From NCBI RefSeq assembly GCF_035818675.1, contig NZ_JAYKZZ010000001.1:434001-498000 (forward strand): a stretch of 64,000 bases of DNA, written 5' to 3'. Positions 25,544 through 33,670 of the stretch are shown piece by piece. The translations under genes and the position numbers were made by a program. This stretch comes from Parapedobacter flavus (GTDB lineage: Bacteria; Bacteroidota; Bacteroidia; Sphingobacteriales; Sphingobacteriaceae). Positions within the stretch are counted from its first letter, which is position 1, and every line of letters begins with the position of its first letter. A model generated the notes under the pieces. That model did not search any database. It saw only the letters and a list, made by a program, of their open reading frames with translations, and was not told the DNA's origin.

Positions 25544-26149
25544 TTATAACCGTTTATTGATTTCGTCCTGTAACTGACGCTTCAGCCTTTGCTCCTTCTC
25601 CATGGCCTTTTTCCGATGTTGGTCGAATTCTTCTTGGAGATCGTCGATCGCTTTTTTGGTGTCCCGTGTCACCACATGGCTCTGGTTGAACCGGTAGATG
25701 AAGGTGGTCAATGCGACGGCTAATAACAGTACAATTCCCCACATGATTAAGCTATAGGTCGACTTTTGCAGGGAGATGCCAATAAAGGAGAAACTATCTT
25801 TCTCGCGTTGGGCCTTTTGGAGCGATTCCTGTATGAGCCCGAGCGAATCGGTAAGCGCATCTACCGCGGCAAGCTGACTACCGTCTTTCGCCTTTAAGTC
25901 TGTTATTTCCTTGGTTAACGTACGGATGGAGTCGGTGACATTTTTCCGGATTTGCTCGAGATTAGCCCGACGAACATGTTCCATGCCATTCTGTGTCCGT
26001 GAAATTGCATAAAGGTAAACGAATTGACTATCGATGGTACCACTAGTGAGCGAGCCTTTCGGAGGTGTACGCGTCGTTGTACTTTGGCCAAAAACGTTGC
26101 CAGTTGAAAAGACAGCAATTAAAATCGCAAGGATTGTAGAGTTTCTCAT
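25544..26149 (-). CDS. Exported, membrane-anchored coiled-coil protein of unknown function
   Basis: A 201-residue protein with a signal peptide (residues 1-21, ending VFGQ), a periplasmic part with the segment FVYLYAISRTQNGMEHVRR, a charged helical region with heptads (about 75-120), one membrane helix (about 132-152, TYSLIMWGIVLLLAV) and a basic cytoplasmic coiled coil to the end. The layout resembles a conserved Bacteroidota family that databases often label 'tRNA (guanine-N1)-methyltransferase'; nothing here supports a methyltransferase, so I treat that label as an error. It is divergent from rhaT, with 190 bases between. Function unknown; a structural or envelope role is possible. Confidence 0.7.
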   Translation of the reverse strand: MRNSTILAILIAVFSTGNVFGQSTTTRTPPKGSLTSGTIDSQFVYLYAISRTQNGMEHVRRANLEQIRKNVTDSIRTLTKEITDLKAKDGSQLAAVDALTDSLGLIQESLQKAQREKDSFSFIGISLQKSTYSLIMWGIVLLLAVALTTFIYRFNQSHVVTRDTKKAIDDLQEEFDQHRKKAMEKEQRLKRQLQDEINKRL

Positions 26150-26339
26150 GTTCGTCTATTATATTATTTTTTATTTTAAGAACACGATATTACGGGTTTT
26201 ATTGTCTAAATGAAAATCCAATCCACAAAAAGTCAGTCGACCTTCGTCAATCATGACAGCCCATAACAGTTCGTGTTTTCATGTTTTCTATCTTGCGCTG
26301 TTTTTATAGCTAAATGACCGAAAATTTAACCGTATTGAT

Positions 26340-27422
26340 ATGCAAGCACTAGCAGGAGTATTTTTTCATTTCGTTGGCGGGTTTGCCTCCGGTAGTTTTT
26401 ATGTGCCTTATAAAAAGGTGAAAGGTTGGGCGTGGGAAACCTTCTGGATCGTGGGTGGATTGTTTTCGTGGCTTATCGTTCCGCCATTGGCTGCCTACAT
26501 TACCATTCCCGGTTTTGCCGATATCATCCGGCAGGCCGATAGCAGCACACTAGGCTATTCGTTCCTGTTTGGCTTGCTGTGGGGGGTTGGTGGCCTCACC
26601 TATGGGTTGGGTGTACGGTACCTGGGCGTGTCGCTGGGCAGCAGCATCATTTTGGGGCTGTCTATGGTATTCGGTTCGTTGATGCCATCTATCTACTATT
26701 ACTTTACGGGCAGCGAAGGAAAGGAAACCATCGATTTGTTTTTCACCACGAATTCCGGCCGCGCGGTTTTAATCGGCTTGGCAGTTTGCGTATTTGGTAT
26801 TTATCTGTGTGGTAAAGCGGGTGTGCTGAAGGAGAGGGAGTTGACAGCGGGCGCAGGCGATGCCAGTGGGAATAAGGATTATAAGTTTGGCTTGGGCTTG
26901 ATTGTCGGTATCGTTTCGGGTATACTCAGTGCATGTTTCAACTTTGGGCTGGAAGCGGGTAAACCAATGGCTAATGTAGCCAATGATCTTTGGAAAGCTG
27001 CCAATCCGGGGGAGGGTGAGTTTTTGTTCCAAAACAACGTTACCTATGTGGTTATCCTATGGGGCGGCCTGACTACTAATTTTTTATGGTGCATGTTCCT
27101 GAATGCACGTAACAATACCTTTGGCGATTATATAAACACCAAAACACCAATCGCGCGCAATATCTTGTTCTGTGCATTAGCTGGCACTACGTGGTACCTG
27201 CAGTTTTTCTTTTATGGGATGGGGGAGAGTCGACTGGGCAACGGGGCCAGTTCTTGGATTCTGCACATGGCATTTATTATCCTGATCGCCAATGCTTGGG
27301 GTGTTATCCTGAAGGAATGGAAGGGCGTCAGTAAAAAGACCTACTCCACCATTATCGGCGGTATCGCTACGATTATCCTTTCCATTCTATTGGTAGGCTT
27401 CGCGCGGACGCTGGATACATAA
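26340..27422 (+). CDS. rhaT: L-rhamnose/proton symporter
   Basis: A 360-residue inner-membrane protein with about ten hydrophobic helices, matching the RhaT family in its N-terminal GGFASGSFYVPYKKVKGWAW-type segment and in WGVGGLTYGLGVRYLG. It brings L-rhamnose into the cell with protons. It heads the rhamnose cluster and is followed 84 bases later by the aldolase fusion gene. No rhamnose regulator (RhaR/RhaS type) is next to it, and I saw no strong promoter match in the 190-base divergent gap upstream. Confidence 0.9.
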   Translation: MQALAGVFFHFVGGFASGSFYVPYKKVKGWAWETFWIVGGLFSWLIVPPLAAYITIPGFADIIRQADSSTLGYSFLFGLLWGVGGLTYGLGVRYLGVSLGSSIILGLSMVFGSLMPSIYYYFTGSEGKETIDLFFTTNSGRAVLIGLAVCVFGIYLCGKAGVLKERELTAGAGDASGNKDYKFGLGLIVGIVSGILSACFNFGLEAGKPMANVANDLWKAANPGEGEFLFQNNVTYVVILWGGLTTNFLWCMFLNARNNTFGDYINTKTPIARNILFCALAGTTWYLQFFFYGMGESRLGNGASSWILHMAFIILIANAWGVILKEWKGVSKKTYSTIIGGIATIILSILLVGFARTLDT

Positions 27423-27506
27423 GTCCGATAAGGGTTTGCAGCAGCAAAATGGAAAAAAGAGAACACACGAAAAGAATAATACGAAAACGAATAAACAATA
27501 AATAAG

Positions 27507-29633
27507 ATGTCAAATATTATTGAGAAAGACACATTCAAGCATGTGAGTTATTTGTGGGATCACGCGAAGGCCGCTGAACTGGAGGGTGACGAGGTTGCAC
27601 TTTTGCTCTACCGGTCCAACTTATTGGGGGCAGATTTGCGCCTTACGAATTACGGTGGTGGCAACACCTCTTGTAAGGCTGTTGCCAAAGATCCGCTTAC
27701 AGGTTCCGAAACAGAGGTGATGTGGATCAAGGGTTCGGGCGGCGATATCGGCACGCTCACGCGTAGTGGCCTTGCGGCGCTTTATGTCGACCGTTTAAGG
27801 AGCCTCAAAGACGTGTACCGTGGCATCGAACATGAAGATGAAATGGTAGAACTTTTCAACCATTGTATTTATGATCTGCAGTCTAAGGCGCCATCCATAG
27901 ATACACCCTTGCATGGTTTCTTGCCATTTAAGCATATTGATCATCTACACCCCGATGCCGCAATAGCCATTGCCGCCGCGAAAGATGGAAAGCGGATCAC
28001 CCAAGAGTTGTTTAATGGCGAGATTGGTTGGGTAGAATGGCAACGTCCAGGATTCGATCTGGGGTTGCAACTAAAACAATGCCTTGATGAAAACCCCGGT
28101 ATACGGGGTATCATGCTGGGCTCGCACGGTTTGTTTACCTGGGGCGACACTGCGTATGAGAGTTATGTAAATACGCTGACCGTCATCGAGCGTTGTGCTG
28201 AATACCTGGAAGCAAACTATGGTAAGAAGCGCCCGGTATTCGGTGGTGCCAAGGTTGTGGATGTCAACGTGGATGCTCGAAAAAAGCAAGCGGCGGCGTT
28301 GGCGCCCGTCCTTCGTGGGTTCTGTTCGTCCGAGCGGCGTATGGTGGGGCATTTTACGGATGATCCCCGGGTACTTGAATTTATCAACTCCAATGACCTC
28401 GATCGTTTGGCCCCCTTGGGTACCAGCTGCCCGGACCACTTTTTGCGTACCAAAATCAGTCCGTTGGTGCTTGATTTGGCTCCCGATGCTGACTTGTCGG
28501 ATGCAACTGAACTTAAAGCCCGGCTTGAACCGGCATTTGAAGCTTATCGGGCGATGTACAACGATTACTATGAAACGTGTAAGCACCCCAATAGTCCGGC
28601 GATGCGCGACCCTAATCCGGTGATCATCCTTTATCCGGGTATTGGTATGTTTTCGTTTTCGAAAGATAAACAGACAGCCCGCGTGGCCGCCGAATTTTAT
28701 ACCAATGCGATCAATGTGATGAAAGGCGCTGAGGCCATATCCGAATATACCTCGCTACCGCGGCAGGAAGCGTTTGATATTGAATATTGGCTGTTGGAAG
28801 AAGCGAAGTTGCAACGTATGCCCAAGCCAAAGCCGCTTTCGGGGAAGATCGCCTTGATTACAGGAAGCGCCGGCGGTATCGGCAAAGCCATCGCCAAAAA
28901 GTTTGTGCAGGAGGGAGCTGTTGTTGTGCTTAACGACCTCAACGCGACACGTTTGGAAGAGGCAGCTAACGAGTTTCACGAGACTTTCGGCAAAGACGCC
29001 TATGCTACGGCACTATTGGACGTAACGAATGCAGACCAGATACACCAGGCCTTTGATGAGGCGGCACTGGCGTTCGGTGGCGTCGATATTGTCGTAAACA
29101 ATGCCGGCCTTTCGATATCGAAATCAATCGAAGACCACACGCAAAAGGATTGGGATTTGTTGTATGACGTATTAGTTAAAGGACAATTCTTAGTAACGCA
29201 AGCGGCAGTTACTGTGTTGAAGAAACAGGCAATCGGTGGCGATATCATCAATATCGTTAGCAAGAATGCGCTGGTAAGCGGTCCAAATAACGCCGGTTAC
29301 GGCTCGGCCAAGGCAGCCCAGCTGCACTTGAGCAGACTAAATGCTGCTGAACTCGGTGCCGATGGTATTCGTGTGAATGTGGTTAATCCCGACGCCGTGA
29401 TTAGCGACAGCAATATCTGGGCTGGCGGGTGGGCCGAAGGCCGCGCTAAAGCCTATGGTGTTACGGTGGCAGAATTGCCCGCATACTATGCAAAGCGTAC
29501 ACTGCTCAACGAAATCATTCTCCCAGACGATATCGCTAATGCATGTTTCGCGTTTGCTGGTGGTCTGTTGAATAAATCGACCGGCAACGTGTTGAACGTA
29601 GACGGGGGTGTGGCCATGGCATTTGTACGTTAA
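27507..29633 (+). CDS. rhaEW: Fused rhamnulose-1-phosphate aldolase / lactaldehyde dehydrogenase
   Basis: A 708-residue two-domain enzyme. The N-terminal part (about 1-435) is a class II aldolase with histidines in HIDHLHPD and GSHGLFTWGD that fit a zinc site; it would split L-rhamnulose-1-phosphate into DHAP and L-lactaldehyde. The C-terminal part (about 443-705) is a short-chain dehydrogenase: coenzyme loop TGSAGGIG (about 451), NNAG, and catalytic YGSAK (about 598). It would oxidise lactaldehyde to L-lactate. This RhaEW-type fusion replaces separate RhaD and aldehyde dehydrogenase genes and is known in Bacteroidota and some other phyla. Neighbouring genes supply transport, isomerase, kinase and lactate oxidation. 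Confidence 0.9.
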   Translation: MSNIIEKDTFKHVSYLWDHAKAAELEGDEVALLLYRSNLLGADLRLTNYGGGNTSCKAVAKDPLTGSETEVMWIKGSGGDIGTLTRSGLAALYVDRLRSLKDVYRGIEHEDEMVELFNHCIYDLQSKAPSIDTPLHGFLPFKHIDHLHPDAAIAIAAAKDGKRITQELFNGEIGWVEWQRPGFDLGLQLKQCLDENPGIRGIMLGSHGLFTWGDTAYESYVNTLTVIERCAEYLEANYGKKRPVFGGAKVVDVNVDARKKQAAALAPVLRGFCSSERRMVGHFTDDPRVLEFINSNDLDRLAPLGTSCPDHFLRTKISPLVLDLAPDADLSDATELKARLEPAFEAYRAMYNDYYETCKHPNSPAMRDPNPVIILYPGIGMFSFSKDKQTARVAAEFYTNAINVMKGAEAISEYTSLPRQEAFDIEYWLLEEAKLQRMPKPKPLSGKIALITGSAGGIGKAIAKKFVQEGAVVVLNDLNATRLEEAANEFHETFGKDAYATALLDVTNADQIHQAFDEAALAFGGVDIVVNNAGLSISKSIEDHTQKDWDLLYDVLVKGQFLVTQAAVTVLKKQAIGGDIINIVSKNALVSGPNNAGYGSAKAAQLHLSRLNAAELGADGIRVNVVNPDAVISDSNIWAGGWAEGRAKAYGVTVAELPAYYAKRTLLNEIILPDDIANACFAFAGGLLNKSTGNVLNVDGGVAMAFVR

Positions 29634-29698
29634 TTATCTTTTTTTTGCAGAATGGTCAGCTCAATTGATCCACGGAGCAATGGGTTGACGATTCTGCT

Positions 29699-29706
29699 TA
29701 CTTTTG
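29699..29706 (+). promoter_or_regulatory. Possible -7 box before the rhamnose isomerase gene
   Basis: TACTTTTG, a perfect Bacteroidota -7 box, lies 14 bases before the isomerase ATG. The nearest upstream TTG elements are at 11 or 31 bases, outside the usual spacing, so this may be chance. Confidence 0.3.
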
Positions 29707-29719
29707 TTAAGAAATTATT

Positions 29720-30994
29720 ATGAATATCGATAAAAATCAAGTAGCGGAACATAATCAACGGTTGGAAGCGGCGCAGCAACGCCGGTTTGAACGGTTGGTG
29801 GACGAGCTACCCAACGTAGTAGATATAGTAAACAAATTAGTGGACTTCCAAGTGGCTATACCGAGCTGGGCATTAGGCACGGGAGGTACACGCTTTGGCC
29901 GTTTCTCCGGCGGAGGCGAACCGAGAAATTTGGAAGAAAAAATTGCAGATATCGGGCTGTTGCACGCTCTTAACCAGTCGAGTGGTGCCATTTCGCTACA
30001 TATTCCTTGGGATATCCCAGAAGATTACGAGGCGATCCGTACACTCGCCAGCCAGCATGGATTGGCGTTTGATGCCATGAATTCCAATACGTTCCAGGAC
30101 CAACCTGACCAAGCACACAGTTACAAATTCGGCTCCATGCAGCATGTGGATCGCGCGGTGCGCAAGCAAGCGATCGATCACAATATCGAAGTCATCAAAC
30201 ATGGTGTCGAGCTGGGATCGAAATCGTTGACGGTATGGCTGGCCGACGGTTCCAGTTTTCCGGGGCAACTCAATTTCCGCCAAGCGTTCCAAAACACTTT
30301 GGAAAGTTTGCAGGAGGTGTATGCGGCGTTGCCTTCCGATTGGAAGATTTTTGTAGAGTATAAAGCATATGAGCCCAACTTTTATTCGACAACAGTGGGC
30401 GATTGGGGCCAATCGCTGCTTTATGCCAGCAAGTTGGGCGACAAAGCGTATACGTTGGTCGATTTGGGTCACCACCTGCCGAATGCCAACATTGAGCAGA
30501 TTGTCTCTTTGTTGTTGATGGAGGGTAAACTTGGTGGCTTTCATTTCAACGATTCCAAATATGGTGATGACGATCTTACCACAGGGAGCATCAAACCTTA
30601 CCAACTATTCCTGATATTCAGCGCACTGGTGGAGGGGATGGATGCACGTGGTATGGACCATACAAAAGATTTAGGATGGATGATTGACGCTTCGCACAAT
30701 TTGAAAGATCCATTGGAAGACTTGATTCAATCGGTAGAGGCGATTTTGATTGCGTATGCGCAGGCATTGCTTATCGATCGAGCCGCACTGCGTGCGGCCC
30801 AGGCTGCTAATGATGTGGCTCGGGCGCAGGAAGTGTTGCAACAGGCATTCCGTACAGATGTACGTCCGTTAGTGGCCGAAGCACGATTGCGCGCGGGTGC
30901 CGCATTGAATCCGATTGAACTTTACAGGGAATTGAATGTGCGGAACGAGTTGATCAAGGAAAGGGGAGCGAAGACGGTAGCGACGGGGTTGTAG
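29720..30994 (+). CDS. rhaI: L-rhamnose isomerase, TIM-barrel type
   Basis: A 424-residue TIM-barrel sugar isomerase of the RhaI (Pseudomonas stutzeri-like) type, not the E. coli RhaA type. The segments VEYKAYEPNFYST, DLGHHLPNANIEQ, GGFHFNDSKYGDDD and GWMIDASHN contain the acidic and histidine residues expected to bind the two metal ions. It would convert L-rhamnose to L-rhamnulose. The gene lies 86 bases after the aldolase fusion, and its stop codon TAG is directly followed by the ATG of the kinase. Confidence 0.87.
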   Translation: MNIDKNQVAEHNQRLEAAQQRRFERLVDELPNVVDIVNKLVDFQVAIPSWALGTGGTRFGRFSGGGEPRNLEEKIADIGLLHALNQSSGAISLHIPWDIPEDYEAIRTLASQHGLAFDAMNSNTFQDQPDQAHSYKFGSMQHVDRAVRKQAIDHNIEVIKHGVELGSKSLTVWLADGSSFPGQLNFRQAFQNTLESLQEVYAALPSDWKIFVEYKAYEPNFYSTTVGDWGQSLLYASKLGDKAYTLVDLGHHLPNANIEQIVSLLLMEGKLGGFHFNDSKYGDDDLTTGSIKPYQLFLIFSALVEGMDARGMDHTKDLGWMIDASHNLKDPLEDLIQSVEAILIAYAQALLIDRAALRAAQAANDVARAQEVLQQAFRTDVRPLVAEARLRAGAALNPIELYRELNVRNELIKERGAKTVATGL

Positions 30995-32365
30995 ATGAAG
31001 AAGCAAGTCATAGCGATATTCGACGTTGGCAAAACCAACAAAAAGCTCTTTCTATTCGATGAGCGCTATAAAATCGTGTTCGAGCGGTCGGCGCGGTTTA
31101 CCGAAACGGAAGACGAAGATGGTGATCCATGTGAGAACCTGGAAAGTCTGCGTTTATCGGTGTTCGACTCTCTACATGAGGTGTTCCGGAGGCCGGAATT
31201 TGATGTACGGGCGATTAATTTTGCGGCGTATGGAGCCAGTTTGGTGTATGTCGATGAGAATGGGAAGCCGCTCGCACCCTTGTATAATTACTTGAAGCCC
31301 TACCCGGAGCAACTGCAGCAGCATTTTTACGAAACCTACGGCGGCGAGGAAAAAGTAGCATACGCTACCGCCTCGCCTGTATTGGGAAGTCTCAATTCGG
31401 GTATGCAGCTCTATCGGGTAAAATATGAAAATCCAGCCCTTTTCGAACAGATACGCTATGCCCTGCATTTGCCGCAATACCTTAGCTTCCTGGTGTCTGG
31501 TCGTATGTACTCCGACATGACGAGTATCGGCTGCCACACGCAGCTTTGGGATTTCGGCAAAAACGACTATCATGAGTGGGTACGTAGCGAAGGCCTTGAT
31601 GAGAAACTTGCACCAATCGTAGCGGGCGACGACATCTTTCCGGCCTCGTTCCCGGGAAACGGATACGGAGTAGGAGTAGGATTACACGATAGTTCGGCGG
31701 CCCTGATACCCTACCTCGTGAGTTTCCATGAGCCGTTTGTGTTGATATCAACAGGAACGTGGTGCATCAGCCTCAACCCGTTTAACCATACGCCTCTTAC
31801 CAAGGCAGAATTAGACGCTGATTGCCTTTGCTATATGCAGTACCAAGGTACCCCGGTGAAAGCGTCGCGCCTTTTTGCCGGCTATGAGCACGAGCAGCAA
31901 GTGAAGCGTATTGCGGAACACTTTGGCCAGCCTACCAGCCGCTACCGCAATATGGCGTATAATCCACTTACCGTGGCCAAACTGCGGAGGGAGACTTCAG
32001 GCCCGGTGCCTATCGGAAGTAAAGTGTCTGCCTTCACCCAACGCAACCTGTCAGACTATGCCTCATACGAGGAAGCCTACCATCGGCTGATGATGGACTT
32101 GGTCGACCTGCAGGTGATTTCGACGGGACTGGCCATAAAAGGTTCCGATGTGAAGCGTATTTTTGTGGATGGTGGGTTCAGCAAGAATGCCATCTTCATG
32201 AATTTACTGGCCAATGCATTTCCGAAAATGGAGGTCTTTGCCGCTTCCATGGCCCAAGCAACGGCGGTAGGTGCGGCGCTGGCTATCCACACGGCATGGA
32301 ATAAACAGCCGTTGCCGAATGACTTGATAGAACTGCGTTTTTACGCACATTCGAATGAAACCTGA
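30995..32365 (+). CDS. rhaB: Rhamnulokinase, FGGY family
   Basis: A 456-residue FGGY-family sugar kinase. The N-terminal phosphate loop is FDVGKTNKK, the adenosine region has STGTWCISLNPF, and the C-terminal DGGFSKNAIFMNLLA matches the second family signature. In this setting it phosphorylates L-rhamnulose for the aldolase. It starts on the base after the isomerase stop codon, implying coupled translation. It is diverged from E. coli RhaB, so the substrate is assigned mainly from context. Confidence 0.87.
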   Translation: MKKQVIAIFDVGKTNKKLFLFDERYKIVFERSARFTETEDEDGDPCENLESLRLSVFDSLHEVFRRPEFDVRAINFAAYGASLVYVDENGKPLAPLYNYLKPYPEQLQQHFYETYGGEEKVAYATASPVLGSLNSGMQLYRVKYENPALFEQIRYALHLPQYLSFLVSGRMYSDMTSIGCHTQLWDFGKNDYHEWVRSEGLDEKLAPIVAGDDIFPASFPGNGYGVGVGLHDSSAALIPYLVSFHEPFVLISTGTWCISLNPFNHTPLTKAELDADCLCYMQYQGTPVKASRLFAGYEHEQQVKRIAEHFGQPTSRYRNMAYNPLTVAKLRRETSGPVPIGSKVSAFTQRNLSDYASYEEAYHRLMMDLVDLQVISTGLAIKGSDVKRIFVDGGFSKNAIFMNLLANAFPKMEVFAASMAQATAVGAALAIHTAWNKQPLPNDLIELRFYAHSNET

Positions 32366-32425
32366 TCCCTCAGGTGACATGAGTCCGTTGGAGAATATTT
32401 TTTCGCATGAAAACAAAGAAAAGCA

Positions 32426-33580
32426 ATGAATCCTGAGCTACTGAAATACAACCCCAAATACCCATCAGTCCAAGACCTGAAAAGGAAAGCGAAAGGGCGG
32501 ATTCCCAAGTTTGCGTTTGACTACCTCGAAGGGGGATGTAACGACGAAGTGAATCTGTGGCGTAATGAAGCGGATTTCCGCGATATACAGCTCATCCCTC
32601 GGTACCTCAAAAAACATCATGGGTTAGATATGCGGGCCGAATTGTTCGGGCACGTATACGATGCCCCTTTTGGCATATCCCCCATCGGCCTACAAGGGCT
32701 GATGTGGCCAAACGCTCCCGAGATATTGGCCAAAGCTGCATTGAAGCACAATGTACCTTATATTTTGAGCACCGTATCTACGAGCAGCATTGAACGTATT
32801 GCCGAAGTCTCGGAATCTCAATTTTGGTTCCAGCTGTACCACCCTACTGAAAACAGGCTCCGCGACGATATCCTTCGCCGCCTGGAAGCTGTGCAATGCC
32901 CAGTTTTGGTCGTGTTGGTCGACGTACCGTCGTTCGGCATGCGTTACCGCGAAATTAAGGCAGGTCTTTCCATGCCGCCAAAGATAACGATCAATAACTT
33001 CCTGCAAGCTGCTATACGGCCCGCTTGGGCGTTTGAGACCCTCCGGGTGGGAATTCCTGAGTTCGCCACGTTGAAGCCCTATATGGACAAAAACCTCAAC
33101 CTTAGCCAGTTGGGTAAGTTCATGAACGCCACCTTCACGGGCCGGGTAGACGTAGATAAGGTGAAAGCTATCCGGGACCTATGGAAAGGCAAATTGGTTG
33201 TCAAGGGGGTTGTGTGCGACGAAGACATGGAAGCCAGCATAAGCTTGGGGGCAGATGGTGTGATTGTATCTAACCATGGTGGCCGGCAAATCGATGCTGG
33301 CGAGTCGACCATCAAACCCCTGAAAGGCTTGGTGGAGAAATATGGTAATCAGATAAAGGTAATGATTGACAGCGGCTTGCGTTCCGGTCCGGATATTGGC
33401 CGTTCGTTGGCCTATGGTGCAGACTTTACGTTTATGGGGCGGCCATTTATGTACGGCGTTTCCGCACTGGGCCAACGCGGAGGGGACCATACCATTGCCC
33501 TACTCAAAGCCCAGCTGAAGCAAGTCATGGAGCAGGTGTGCTGTGAGAAAATAGGTGACTTTCCAGGAACATTGGCTTAG
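32426..33580 (+). CDS. lldD: FMN-dependent L-lactate dehydrogenase
   Basis: A 384-residue alpha-hydroxy-acid oxidising flavoprotein. The barrel includes the FMN/substrate stretch PFGISPIGLQGLMWP near residue 80 and the signature SNHGGRQIDAG, whose histidine is the catalytic base, then DSGLRSGPDIG and GRPFMYGV for FMN phosphate. L-lactate made by the aldolase fusion protein would be oxidised to pyruvate, so the gene completes rhamnose breakdown. It lies 60 bases behind rhaB. Other 2-hydroxy acids are possible substrates. Confidence 0.85.
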   Translation: MNPELLKYNPKYPSVQDLKRKAKGRIPKFAFDYLEGGCNDEVNLWRNEADFRDIQLIPRYLKKHHGLDMRAELFGHVYDAPFGISPIGLQGLMWPNAPEILAKAALKHNVPYILSTVSTSSIERIAEVSESQFWFQLYHPTENRLRDDILRRLEAVQCPVLVVLVDVPSFGMRYREIKAGLSMPPKITINNFLQAAIRPAWAFETLRVGIPEFATLKPYMDKNLNLSQLGKFMNATFTGRVDVDKVKAIRDLWKGKLVVKGVVCDEDMEASISLGADGVIVSNHGGRQIDAGESTIKPLKGLVEKYGNQIKVMIDSGLRSGPDIGRSLAYGADFTFMGRPFMYGVSALGQRGGDHTIALLKAQLKQVMEQVCCEKIGDFPGTLA

Positions 33581-33670
33581 CCACTGGTCGGGCCTTTTTA
33601 GGGTTTACGCGGTATGAGCCATCTATACTTGTATATTATGCTATAGTGAACCATTGAAAAGGAGACAATC

